Assembly (NCBI GenBank): GCA_030407085.1
Contig: CM059585.1
Coordinates: 94,644,501 to 94,708,500, forward strand
Length of the DNA stretch: 64,000 nucleotides
Source of the DNA: Trichopria drosophilae
Taxonomy: Eukaryota; Arthropoda; Insecta; Hymenoptera; Diapriidae
Direction: 5' to 3'
In this document: piece after piece, positions 23,788 to 35,126 of the stretch
How the letters are laid out: every line of letters begins with the position of its first letter
How positions within the stretch are numbered: the stretch's first letter is position 1
Program-made: the position numbers and the translations under genes
Notes under the pieces: model-generated
Databases searched by the model: none
The model's input: the letters and a program-made list of their open reading frames with translations, nothing else
Told to the model about the DNA's origin: nothing

Positions 23788-24051
23788 CGGCACGTAAGCG
23801 CCTCTGTTTTAAAACTTGTATTTGTACATCAATATGGTAGATGTCACAAAGATTTTTCGTCATGGGAAGAGGCCTTGAAGAGGGTTTACAGCACTCTTAA
23901 AGAAGACGCTACTGAGGATCAATTTTCCAACTTCATTCGACAATCCATCGAAAAGACTGAGAAAATCAATTCATTCTTAAGGGCCAATCCTCACATTCCC
24001 AATGGGGTGAAGATATCGTTGGAGACAATTATTCATTGTATCACGGTATAG
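23788..24051 (+). pseudogene. Unrecognised coding remnant, left-arm copy (87 codons)
   Basis: An open frame bounded by TGA (23785-23787) and TAG (24049-24051) has good coding character, including SSWEEALKRVYSTLKED and EKTEKINSFLR, and is predicted to be helical and charged. No ATG opens it, so either the 5' part is lost or it is a terminal exon. The same frame, with few changes, is on the minus strand of the right arm at 30148-30411. It faces the tail of another remnant (24087-24149, minus), so the two genes were convergent. I do not recognise the family. Confidence 0.5.
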
Positions 24052-24086
24052 AGGGTTACAGCTGCTTACAGATTAATTAGCGTATC

Positions 24087-24149
24087 TCAATGATCTCCAA
24101 AAGAGACAAACCCGTCGAGTCCCTTCACCCAAGACCATTTTGAAATTAA
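24087..24149 (-). pseudogene. C-terminal scrap of the VDVQGF-type gene, left arm
   Basis: The minus strand encodes the same last residues (KWSWVKGLDGFVSFGDH, then stop) as the longer remnant at 29706-30112. The rest of the gene is missing from the left arm, where it is replaced by unrelated sequence from 24150 onward. Confidence 0.55.
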
Positions 24150-25352
24150 CGTAGCAAATCCGCTAAGCAAGTCTCAACGCTTTCAAAAGACCTGGCGCCG
24201 ACCCCCTAATATTGTTATAAAAATGTCCTGCCTTTAGATGGTTATTGCAAACGGTCTCTTTCTAACGCGTGATCTTAAGAAATTAGTTCATAAATATTGA
24301 AAAGTACTGGCTCTTACACATTAGTATTGTCATGTGAGGAATGACGAAAAAAAAACATTGCAAAAGCAATTCATTAAAGGTCAGCTATTGCTACATCATA
24401 TTCGCTTCTCGATGCCTATGTGGAAATACAGCGTAGGCTAGGAACCGTATTTTGAATGTGAACATAAAATTCTAATAATGACCTTTTCCCCTTGCGTGCT
24501 ACTACCATCTCTCTTGCTCTCTAGTACACGTTGTTAGATTATACCGTTATCACGGTCATCGGCATCTCCGATTACCCGCCGATCATTTTCACCATATATT
24601 TTCCATGTATACAGGTTCAGACGCGTTTAAAGTCATTGCGCAATTTCATCAAAAGATATACCAAGTAACACATTTTCTCTTTCCAAAATTTTTAGACAAC
24701 CTCCACCATAATAGAAAGGAGATGATCTCAGTTCCGTATTTTATCTAGGAATAACCTGGCGGGCCACCTGTAGGCCAACTCACCCCTTTGTTAACAAAAG
24801 TAGCATAAATAAATAATAATAAATAATTTAGTAATAAATCTCACATAATCCGAATAGCGTGTATTAAAATGTATAATATAGAAATGATGGAAGAAGCTAG
24901 CAGTAATTAGAAAGAGAGGATGACACGCTTATTCCCTATGCATTTATGTATTCACGGTATTTACGTGTTTTCATGACGTTCGAGCCATAGCTATACGAGT
25001 TTGGACACGTGGGTAATGTAATTAATCAGGTTCCTGGCCGTTTTTTAATATGTGTACAATTTACGACATCTTAAACATCGCCATACAAGTTTCGACCTGT
25101 TAATTACCCGTAGACTTTACTATACGGTAACAATGAATCTGACTTCTCACAAGTGACGAACACATACGAGTATCGACTTGCTTCTAATATAATTAATTAA
25201 CCTTGATTTAATATTTCCCACTTTTAAAATTTCTGAGAATAAGAAGATCGAAATGACGACGTAAAAATCTAAGAGAAGCGTGTAAAATTCAACAGTTTCT
25301 TTCTATCTTTACGCACAGTTTTGTGTCTTTTAAGGAAAAAGTTAAAGGAAAT
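24150..25352. other. Left-arm-specific segment
   Basis: This block has no counterpart in the right arm. It contains the fourth, diverged tandem unit (about 24365-24645) and otherwise AT-rich sequence without a recognisable gene. Confidence 0.6.
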
Positions 25353-25866
25353 GTCCCCTTCATTAATTGACGCATCATTCTCTCTCACACACACTCTTTG
25401 CCACTTCCACATATGGCGTGGTAGCTCTAACTTATGGGTATACGTCGTACCTTTCTCTATCTAGATCGTAGTATCTCTTCGTAAAATCCTATGAATCGGA
25501 AATCAAATCAGAGTGTAACAAAAACGTCGATTCTTCAGCGCGCCAACACTTGAGATTTTCGATAGTTTGTGAGTTACGATACTCAGATGATGAAGAAGTT
25601 AAACGTAATATTAAATCGTTTCAAGTACTAGCACCAGTATGATGGTCACCGCACTTTCACAATTGAATAAATCTTTTCTACGATATGCGATCTAATTGAA
25701 ATGTGCATAGACGTATGAATACAAGTTTCGATTGGTTTATAATACAATTGAGCGTGCCAAAGATCTCTAAATTTTAAATAAAAAATGATCAGTCATTAAC
25801 TTGACATCCTTTAAACAATTAATTTTTGTATGTATATTAAATAGCGATACACTGCAGTCTTAAATC

Positions 25867-27018
25867 AAATAATTAAAATCATTACATCTTAAAGTCAGTC
25901 CATGCATAAATCTTACATGGTCTAAGTCATCTTATCTACACTACATCTTTCTTTCTGTAAATGCAAAACAAAACGAAAGACAACAAAGTATTTATCATTA
26001 TGATAATAACAAATTCTTTCACATTAGAACCGCGTCTAATTACACGTATCTCTATCATTACGTTCAATTATATAATTTTTTAATACATATAGCACGTACG
26101 TATTTACAATATTTGCAGACTGTACGTCAGTCTTTTCATTTTCACGTTTAGACTAAAATGTGCGTCAAAACTGACTCTTGCTCGTCATTAATTATAGGCA
26201 TCTAGTACATCGGAGCTTTGAAACACCTTTACAATATGTTGTATATGTTCTTAAATCTGAATGCATTCACGTTACTGATGACAATAATGATTCTTTAGTT
26301 TTATCTTGACCAAAGGTGCAAACGCAACATATTGAGATGAGTACTATTGCCAGTGTCTGAAATTTCTTATCCACACCGATGAAGGAAATGTCGTATATTA
26401 TAGGCAAAAGCATTCACAGTTATTAATATGATTCTTTATAAGTCATAAGTATATACTGTCGACTAGATTCATAATAAACATATTGTTTAATGTAGATCGG
26501 TAAGTATCTAATTCCTTATCTTACATTTAATTCCTCACAATATTCAATATGTACCCTTCAAAGCGTCGTGTTTTATTTTTGATTATTGTATTTTGTAATA
26601 TATCTGCTCGCACTCTCTATATTGAATTCATATTTTAAAGATAAATTGTAGCCACTCCAGATATTAACGAACACCTTACTAAGAACTAATACCTACACTA
26701 ATATTCTACCTATACCAAAAACATCTAGCAAATAATCGAGATAATATTTTCACTTCAAATTTATTATTATACTTGAAATATTTCTCCGAGTCTAAACTTC
26801 TCTTACAAGTTTACTGTGTTCTGCATCTTACTTATCTTATTTTAAATAATTAAAATCATTACATCTTAAAGTCAGTCCATGCATAAATCTTACATGGTCT
26901 AAGTCATCTTATCTACACTACATCTTTCTTTCTGTAAATGCAAAACAAAACGAAAGACAACAAAGTATTTATCATTATGATAATAACAAATTCTTTCACA
27001 TTAGAACCGCATCTAATA
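25867..27018 (+). repeat. 175-bp direct duplication across the end of the left arm
   Basis: 25867-26041 (TCAGTCCATGCATAAATCTT, then TACATGGTCTAAGTCATC) is repeated almost exactly at 26844-27018, immediately beyond the inner end of the left arm. The right arm has its inverted partner at about 28991-29166. The duplicate marks a rearrangement breakpoint at the arm/centre boundary. Confidence 0.8.
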
Positions 27019-27082
27019 GCCCACATAAGGTCGCCTTATTCGTAGTGAATTTAACTTTCGAACTGTCATCTTTAATTGTCGA

Positions 27083-27122
<40 letters not shown>

Positions 27123-28211
27123 GCTACCGATTTGTTGCATCTATACGAATACTCTTACATCAAATCGAGTCGTATGCACATTCTTGTGTTGTAACATTCA
27201 CACGACCATGGAATGAAATTTATTCTGAAAACGCAACAAGTACAAGCGTAAATGTATTTTAATACTAACGAATGGTATACCTCTTGATTCGAAATTGTAT
27301 GTAGCGTAACCGACATGACTATTTAATTCCGTTTACAATAATGATTTGGAGATTCACACCGCACGAAACGTTGTTATATTTGACAGATTTTTGCTACTTC
27401 CACATTGTCATCTTAATTAGTTAACTAAGTTATTCACGTACCAATACTATTGTTATATGTAGGTATTTTGTTAAATATATTGTTATAAGGAGAATGTCCT
27501 CCTATCCATCACACCTAGTGTAATACCAAAAGACACAAGTCATTATATCAATAAATAATTTTCATAGTAATAAATTAACCTTTAAAAACTTGTCTCTCGG
27601 AAATTATGTCCTTTGATTGTCAGTCTTAATTATTAGTAAGGTGCTCGTTAATATCTGGAGTAGCTGCAATTTTTATCTTTAAAATATGAAATACACGATT
27701 ACGCCATAGTCGAAAGGTATGTGCTATGGAAATATTGAAACTATATAGATGAAGTTAAGGAATATTAATAGTGTGAGGAATGTTAGCAGAGACGATACGA
27801 AATAAACTTATAATATAAGAAAGCTACTGAGATATAAATGGAAAATTCAAAATAATTACAAATTTTGAAAGTGAATACTACGATTGAGATGTATTATGTT
27901 AGAAGAAGAATATCAGTGAGAGTATAATGTAATACTGGGAAAGTAATAATGTATATAAAATTATTATTAATTATGAGTAAGGGTTTAATTAATGCCTTGA
28001 GCAGAAAGTATCTTTAAAAAATAAATATTATTCGTATATTCTACACGTTTAAGTGTGCACAGTATGAAATAAGACGGTAGATTGCTGTACTCTCAGAGTC
28101 GAAAGAAAACACTTAGAGTAATCTTTAGAGAATAAATGTGTTCAAACATATGGATTGGAAAATATGCAAATTTCACGCATAAAATATTAGTTAACTAACG
28201 TTTCCAATATA
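27019..28211. other. Unique centre of the giant inverted repeat
   Basis: No ORF with motifs is present. It contains a (TC)n run at 27086-27118 and a segment at about 27629-27690 (TTAGTAAGGTGCTCGTTAAT, then ATCTGGAGTAGCTGCAATTT) that is a direct, diverged copy of about 28347-28400 in the right arm. Confidence 0.6.
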
Positions 28212-29705
28212 AGATAAGTAAGATGCAGAACACAGTAAACTTGTAAGAGAAGTTTAGACTCGGAGAAATATTTCAAGTATAATAATAAATTTGAAGTGAA
28301 AATATTATCTCGATTATTTGCTAGATGTTTTTGGTATTAGTTCTTAGTAAGGTGTTCGTTAATATCTGGAGTGGCTACAATTTATCTTTAAAATATGAAT
28401 TCAATATAGAGAGTGCGAGCAGATATATTACAAAATACAATAATCAAAAATAAAACACGACGCATTGAAGGGTACATATTGAATATTGTGAGGAATTAAA
28501 TGTAAGATAAGGAATTAGATACTTACCGATCTACATTAAACAATATGTTTATTATGAATCTAGTCGACAGTATATACTTATGACTTATAAAGAATCATAT
28601 TAATAACTGTGAATGCTTTTGCCTATAATATACGACATTTCCTTCATCGGTGTGGATAAGAAATTTCAGACACTGGCAATAGTACTCATCTCAATATGTT
28701 GCGTTTGCACCTTTGGTCAAGATAAAACTAAAGAATCATTATTGTCATCAGTAACGTGAATGCATTCAGATTTAAGAACATATACAACATATTGTAAAGG
28801 TGTTTCAAAGCTCCGATGTACTAGATGCCTATAATTAATGACGAGCAAGAGTCAGTTTTGACGCACATTTTAGTCTAAACGTGAAAATGAAAAGACTGAC
28901 GTACAGTCTGCAAATATTGTAAATACGTACGTGCTATATGTATTAAAAAATTATATAATTGAACGTAATGATAGAGATACGTGTAATTAGACGCGGTTCT
29001 AATGTGAAAGAATTTGTTATTATCATAATGATAAATACTTTGTTGTCTTTCGTTTTGTTTTGCATTTACAGAAAGAAAGATGTAGTGTAGATAAGATGAC
29101 TTAGACCATGTAAGATTTATGCATGGACTGACTTTAAGATGTAATGATTTTAATTATTTGATTTAAGACTGCAGTGTATCGCTATTTAATATACATACAA
29201 AAATTAATTGTTTAAAGGATGTCAAGTTAATGACTGATCATTTTTTATTTAAAATTTAGAGATCTTTGGCACGCTCAATTGTATTATAAACCAATCGAAA
29301 CTTGTATTCATACGTCTATGCACATTTCAATTAGATCGCATATCGTAGAAAAGATTTATTCAATTGTGAAAGTGCGGTGACCATCATACTGGTGCTAGTA
29401 CTTGAAACGATTTAATATTACGTTTAACTTCTTCATCATCTGAGTATCGTAACTCACAAACTATCCAAAATCTCAAGTGTTGGCGCGCTGAAGAATCGAC
29501 GTTTTTGTTACACTCTGATTTGATTTCCGATTCATAGGATTTTACGAAGAGATACTACGATCTAGATAGAGAAAGGTACGACGTATACCCGTAAGTTAGA
29601 GCTACCACGCCATATGTGGAAGTGGCAAAGAGTGTGTGTGAGAGAGAATGATGCGTCAATTAATGAAGGGGACAAGCAAATCAGTATTAGATACTAGAAA
29701 TGTAG

Positions 29706-30112
29706 AATATTGTCGACGTGCAAGGATTCCCCGGATCTGGTAATCAGTTTATATCCAAGGAAATGTGCATTATGGATATTTCCGACAGTGATGTAGTAAA
29801 GTACGTTTTGAACGTAAAACAATTGGTTAATGCACAATTATCATGGTCTACGATTGGAATCGGGCGATATACCCTTTGATGGAATCAACGAAACGTTGGA
29901 CGACATCGTTACATGTACTCACAAGATATACATAAAAGGCGCAGACCAAAAAAAGACATAGGTTGCAGGAAATTTTAGATGCTGACAATATTGTCGATAT
30001 AGACATATTAGCCTGTCCATCTCTACCGAAACTCATGGGACAACAACAACTAATTTCAAAATGGTCTTGGGTGAAGGGACTCGACGGGTTTGTCTCTTTT
30101 GGAGATCATTGA
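29706..30112 (+). pseudogene. Decayed gene of the insect VDxQGF type (right arm)
   Basis: About 130 codons are recoverable in three successive frames: 29706-29879 (VDVQGFPGSGNQFISKEMCI), about 29869-29961 (NETLDDIVTCTHKIYIKGAD), and about 29963-30112 (LACPSLPKLMGQQQ, ending GFVSFGDH). The frameshifts near 29870 and 29955 make it a pseudogene. The order VDxQGF, FIxKE, YxKG, C-P-L matches a family of short unannotated proteins that I recall as scattered in insect genomes near mobile or virus-like DNA; some resemblance to RNase-H-fold nucleases is possible but not shown. It is absent from the left arm except for its last codons. The family memory is the weak point. Confidence 0.45.
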
Positions 30113-30147
30113 GATACGCTAATTAATCTGTAAGCAGCTGTAACCCT

Positions 30148-30411
30148 CTATACCGTGATACAATGAATAATTGTCTCCAACGATATCTTCACCCCATTGG
30201 GAATGTGAGGATTGACCCTTAAGAATGAATTGATTTTCTCAGTCTTTTCGATGGATTGTCGAATGAAGTTGGAAAATTGATCCTCAGTAGCGTCTTCTTT
30301 AAGAGTGCTGTAAACCCTCTTCAAGGCCTCTTCCCATGACGAAAAATCTTCGTGACATCTACCATATTGATGTACAAATACAAGTTTTAAAACAGAGGCG
30401 CTTACGTGCCG
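30148..30411 (-). pseudogene. Unrecognised coding remnant, right-arm copy
   Basis: This is the mirror of the open frame at 23788-24051 with few substitutions and no internal stop. It converges on the VDVQGF-type remnant, the stop codons being about 35 bp apart. Conservation of an open frame in both arms could reflect recent duplication or gene conversion and need not mean selection. Confidence 0.5.
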
Positions 30412-31126
30412 TCAAACATAGACACAGGAACGCGACATTCCTTTGAAACGATGTCTGGACCTGTATACAATTTCGAGAGTTTCGGGAAAACAAATGTAAG
30501 GTGAATAAGTGATCGACGGATAATCGACGACCGTGAAAACGGTATACTGCTAATGTTAATGAACCTAACAAAGAGTATGCGAGAGCGAGAGAGATCATAG
30601 AAATTATGACATGGGAATATTTGAATTACACTGCCTCCTTTCTCTTACGGCACGGATTGCCGAAATTTGGTAAACAGATAATGTTTTGAAGAAATTGTGC
30701 AATGACCTTTTAAACGTGTCTGGCCCTGTGTATACTTTCGAAAGTTTTACGAAAACAAACGTACGGGGAATAAATGATCGACGGATAATCGACGACCATG
30801 AAAACGGTATACTGCTAATGTTAATGGATCTTACTAAGAGTATGCGAGAGCGCGAGAGATGGTAGTAGGACGCACGAGGAAAAGGTCATTTTACTTTCAC
30901 TCTCAATACGGTTCCTAGCTTACGATGTATTTCCATAAGCGACTATAATGTAGCTATATCTGACCTTTAGTGAAGGCGACTTTTGAAAGATTTTCGACAG
31001 TCCACATATGGCAATACTACATTGGAATGATTGGTCTGGACCTGTATACATTTTCGAAAGTTTCGGGAAAACCAATGTACGGTGAATAAGTGATCGATGG
31101 ATAATCGACGGGAAATATAGATGCTA

Positions 31127-31560
31127 CTCTCTAAATTTCTTGGAGTGAAATTTCACTCTTCTGGAGTGAAATTTCACTCTAAAGAAGAGTGAAAAACGAG
31201 CCACTACCCTTGGAGTGAATTCTCACTCTCCGTAAGAGCGAATTTTGCACTCCAATGATAAAGTGAATTATTCACTCACATTAAAGTGAAGTTATTACTC
31301 GAATTGGAGTGAAAGCTCACTTCCATTGGAGTGGAAGTTCACTTCACTTGGTGCGAATGAAGACTTCAATTTGGTGTGAAATGTCACTATAGTTGGAGCG
31401 AAGAGTCAGTTTAATTGGAGAGGGAAGTCACTGTTATATACTAGGAGTAAAATGTCACTTCAATTGAAGTGAAAAAACATTAAATTGGAGTGCGAGGTCA
31501 TTGCCATTAAAAATAAAATTCACTTTAATTGGAGTAAAAAGTCACTCTGTAAAATTGTTA
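31127..31560. repeat. GGAGTGAA / TTCACTCC subterminal array
   Basis: Roughly a dozen and a half variants of TGGAGTGAA and its complement alternate at irregular spacing (for example at 31149-31165, 31208-31230, 31306-31350). The opposite end has a shorter array in inverted order. Arrays like this at transposon ends usually bind the transposase. Confidence 0.8.
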
Positions 31561-31595
31561 GATCCTATATATATATATATATATAGGTATATATA

Positions 31596-32047
31596 AAAAA
31601 GGATAAAGGATTTGGAATTGTCCCCCGCTTTAATGACTTAGATGTCTATTCGCGGGTCGGCTCTCGGGTGGAGAGGTATAGGATGGACAACACATATACA
31701 TTATACATGACGGAACAGGACAACACAACACCCCCCCTCCCCAATATCGGTACCACCAGCAGATTCGGCGGTCTGTGCCTTAGCGAGTACGACGCGGGGC
31801 TTATCCCATCTTTATCCGAGATAAGACCCACGACGTACCGTCCGCGGATAAGACGCTGACGGCACCGATAACTGCCGACGGGGGTCGGCGCGGTCCCAAA
31901 TTCGAACCTTCGCCCAGCAAAGTTCCCCGGTTATTCCACACTGGACATAAGCAGAGAAAATTGCACGGACGGGGATTCGAACTCGGGACCTTCGCGACGT
32001 TCAGTTCTAAGACTGACGCCTTAGCCCGCACGACCATCACGCCGACT
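31596..32047 (-). mobile_element. tRNA-derived SINE, nested in the TA-target transposon
   Basis: The element is flanked by an exact 16-bp target duplication (TATATAGGTATATATA at 31580-31595 and 32048-32063). Read on the minus strand, the head starts GTCGGCGTGATGGTCGTGCG and has an A-box-like segment (about 32025-32040) and a clear B box GAGTTCGAATCCC (about 31973-31985), arranged as in a tRNA with a long variable arm. A second GGTTCGAA-like motif is further in. The body is GC-rich, and the 3' end is TTTATCCTTTTTT, which would also stop RNA polymerase III. The ORFs on both strands are spurious. Confidence 0.82.
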
Positions 32048-33581
32048 TATATAGGTATATATAGTCAGAGAGCAAATCGTTACTATTTCTGCCTATTCCG
32101 TTTTGAACAATAGAAATCGTTTCCAACATACTAATAATAATAGACCTGAAAAACACGTTAATATATTATATATAGCAATATATAAATAATCATTTTAAAG
32201 TAATGCAATATAAGATTAAGAATTAAAAATTTTTTTGTAAAAAGAAAACATGAATTATAAATGTTGACTCTTAGTCACAGATTATTTACTATACTTACCG
32301 GTGGTAATTTTTGTCTGGATATCTCAAGCAATACGTTGTCCATTATGTTTGTCAGTAAGGTTATGTGTAAATCTTTTAAATATTACACGCAGTATAGTAA
32401 CAATTACATATATGTATTTATTATTTACTCTCCAAATTGGGCTAGGTTAACCAATATTTTGAAACGATCAACGAAAAGCTTCTTTTTTTAACGATACAGA
32501 ATCAAATTCTAAAAGTCGTTATCTCGTGAAAAAAATTCTAGAGAAGAAAATGTCAATTTCTTGAACATTACTTCGCTGAAAATAGAGGGTAATATCACTC
32601 TTTTTATAGTGATATCTCACCCTAAACTTGGAGTGAATATTCACTTTAATTTTCGAAGTGAATTTGTTCACTCTTTCATTTATAGTGACGGACCTCACTC
32701 CTAAAGAGTGAATTATCACTCCAGTTAGAGTGAACATAAGCCTCACTCCACAATTAGAGTGAATATTTCACTCCAGGAAATTTAGAGAGTAGATGGAACT
32801 AACAAAGAGTATGCGAGAGCGAGAGAGATCGTAGTAGTCTTTCACTCTCAATACGGTTCCTACCGAAATACGATGTATTTCCATAAGCGACTATAATGTA
32901 GCAATATCTGACCTTTAATGAAGGCGACTTTTGAAATTTTATTTTCGAAATATGGCAAAGGTCGTCGATATACGAGATAACGCTTCAAGCTGGTATATGG
33001 ATAGATTTCCCCGACGAGAGAAAACTCTGAAAGGTGAATTCGAACTTACATCATGACAAGGGAGAGGTCAACGCCCTGATTGTAGGTTTTTAAAATTTGT
33101 GTGAGATTTAAAAAGTAGGTCGTCGATATACGAGATTACGCTTCATGCTGGTATTTAGACTAATGGAAATCTACGCTTTCAATTCATCAAAAAAGATATG
33201 TAACATCCGAATTAGATTGGTAACGGCATATTGAAAGAGAGATTTCCCAACAGGGCACATTTAATAGATCGAAAGATATATGCATAACGCTATAGCATTA
33301 ATCTTCGAAAACTTAATAGGACCGTCCACGAAGTCTTGCGTCATCTTAATGACCTCATTAGTGACAGTCAGATTTCCCAATGAGAGACTCTTGAAACCGC
33401 GTACTAAACATCAAATCAAAAATGCGAATCAATCCGCGAATCGGCCCGCGAGTCATTCCGAGACTCAAACCACGAATTAGTTCACGAATCTACCACCTCG
33501 CATGCTGCGACAGCGCCGCGACTGTGGCGACGCCTGGTGGCGGCGGCGGGAGTTTCGTGGATACCGCTCCTATACATGTAC

Positions 33582-35120
33582 TGAGAAGGTATTTTTAAAA
33601 ATTAAAAAATTTAAATATAAAACGGGTTGTATACCATGTTAATCTTAATAATAAGTTTAATCTTAAGTATTACTGTAATTATAAAACATTTTCAAGAAAC
33701 ATATATTTTCTCAAAACAAAGATTTTCGGAATGTACGTATATGAATACGTAACATCCTTAATAAATGATCCGTGCTTAAATATTAATATATTCCTTCACG
33801 TATAAGCCTACATGCACTTAGGCATGAAGATATGACCGTCTTTGAAAAGGATAGTGCCGACTTTGATGTTTATTCATCGGAGAAGGCTTTTCTTACATTG
33901 TACATGCCTTTTATTTAGTTAATTATGTTTCCGCTGAATACTAAGTTTTACGGTCAGAACGTCACCTGAAAGGATTTTTCATCAATTTGTAAAACATTTT
34001 AAATCAAAGTCATTACTGAAACATCAAGAAATTGTTATTTTGGACGACGTAGGAGAATTATAAAGTACAATGTCCTTTGTAGATATTGTAAATTATAATT
34101 AAATCCTGTCGGGAAGAACTGTTACCTAAGATCCATTATACTTATTGCGCAGAATGACTTAGCAGATATAGACTAACAAAACCTAATGAAACAAGTCTGA
34201 ACGTATATTGATTCCTATCATATCGATTGCTCTGATATGAATTAATTTATTCATTGAAGGAAATAAGATTATGTGACGAAACGAAATATATCAATGTTAG
34301 TAAAATAAAATCAGCTTACGATTCTACGAATTAATTAATATCAGAGTAAAGGATATCGTTAATATACCTAAAACAGTAATAATTTAAACTACAAAATTGA
34401 AATACTTTGTATTCCACCTAAACTCTTTTTCGTTGTGATTGGTTTGTTATTTAATAATCATCAGAAATAGGCATTTTTAGCAATTACTCGATATACATGG
34501 AAAAACTATGTAAATTTTTTGTGACAAGAGCTTACATTAGCTAATTGATTATAATATTTCCCCTCTTTTCACTAGCAAAAATAGTTGTGTCGAAATAAAA
34601 AAAAAATAAAATATTTAAAGATGAAGACAGATATTCAAAATGGTTGTGACAACAATTGCAATTATTCAAATATATCATGCAAAGCACAACCGACAAGAAT
34701 AAATTTTTGTAGCAGCAAAATAGTTCTCATTGTCACCTACGAAATTTATTCTTGCTAATGCCTGCCAAATTCTGAACCGATCTAGCTGAAACTTGTATAT
34801 TTACGCGTATATTCGTAAAAAATGCATTCAGGCCTCTTAAATAGTAATTTATTATGAATTCACCTTGAAATGTATGCCTTTCAATTCAAATGTAAATGTG
34901 AATTTCATTAAAATAGTGAGTCAGTATATATAACAACGCCTTAATTCAGTCAAAATCTGTCGTAATTAGTTAAGTACTAGTGGGGCATCGATACAAAAAT
35001 ATATGATTGTAGACGCTGCAGATCGAGAATAACTATTATTCTTTAATTTAGTGACTTTACTACTGCACAGATGGAAATTAAAGTAGGTAATGGAACCATT
35101 GTATAGGTGAGCATCCGAAA
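33582..35120. other. AT-rich stretch, nothing recognised
   Basis: No ORF, repeat end or RNA gene that I can support. Confidence 0.4.
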
Positions 35121-35126
35121 AGGCCA

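Larger units (their letters stand above)
31127..32789. mobile_element. TA-target non-autonomous transposon with motif-array ends
   Basis: The terminal inverted repeats are CTCTCTAAATTTC(T/C)TGGAGTGAAAT; the right end is the complement. Comparison with the uninterrupted left arm of the giant repeat shows that the insertion duplicated TA (31125-31126 and 32790-32791). Subterminal regions 31140-31560 and about 32590-32785 consist of many copies of GGAGTGAA/TTCACTCC, often as palindromes. No transposase is present. TA duplication fits Tc1/mariner-type or ISL2EU-type elements; I cannot choose between them. Confidence 0.85.
22263..33577. repeat. Giant inverted repeat (about 11.3 kb) of unknown class
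   Basis: Left-arm blocks 22263-24149 and 25353-26841 are near-identical reverse complements of right-arm blocks 30051-33577 (after removing a later insertion at 31127-32789) and 28212-29673. Both ends carry GGAGCGGTATCCACGAAACT in opposite orientation, bordered by TATA on both sides; since TATA is palindromic this could be a 4-bp target duplication or just the last bases of the repeat. The arms differ internally: 24150-25352 exists only on the left and 29674-30050 only on the right. The centre, 27019-28211, is unique. Each arm holds tandem units of about 300 bp and coding remnants. Possible natures are a transposon with extreme terminal repeats, an integrated linear DNA element with inverted termini, or an inverted segmental duplication. 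Confidence 0.85.

Noticed and set aside
23601..23840. ORF beginning MISLALAYSLL, also mirrored at 30359-30598
   Set aside because: It is read through the 300-bp tandem units and recurs with different lengths in each; the true coding remnant is in another frame at 23788-24051.
31646..32040. Several 60-80-codon ORFs on both strands
   Set aside because: All lie inside the SINE body and have no conserved motif.
31970..32047. tRNA gene
   Set aside because: The head has A- and B-box-like elements but is diverged, part of a 452-bp element with target duplications, so it is a SINE.
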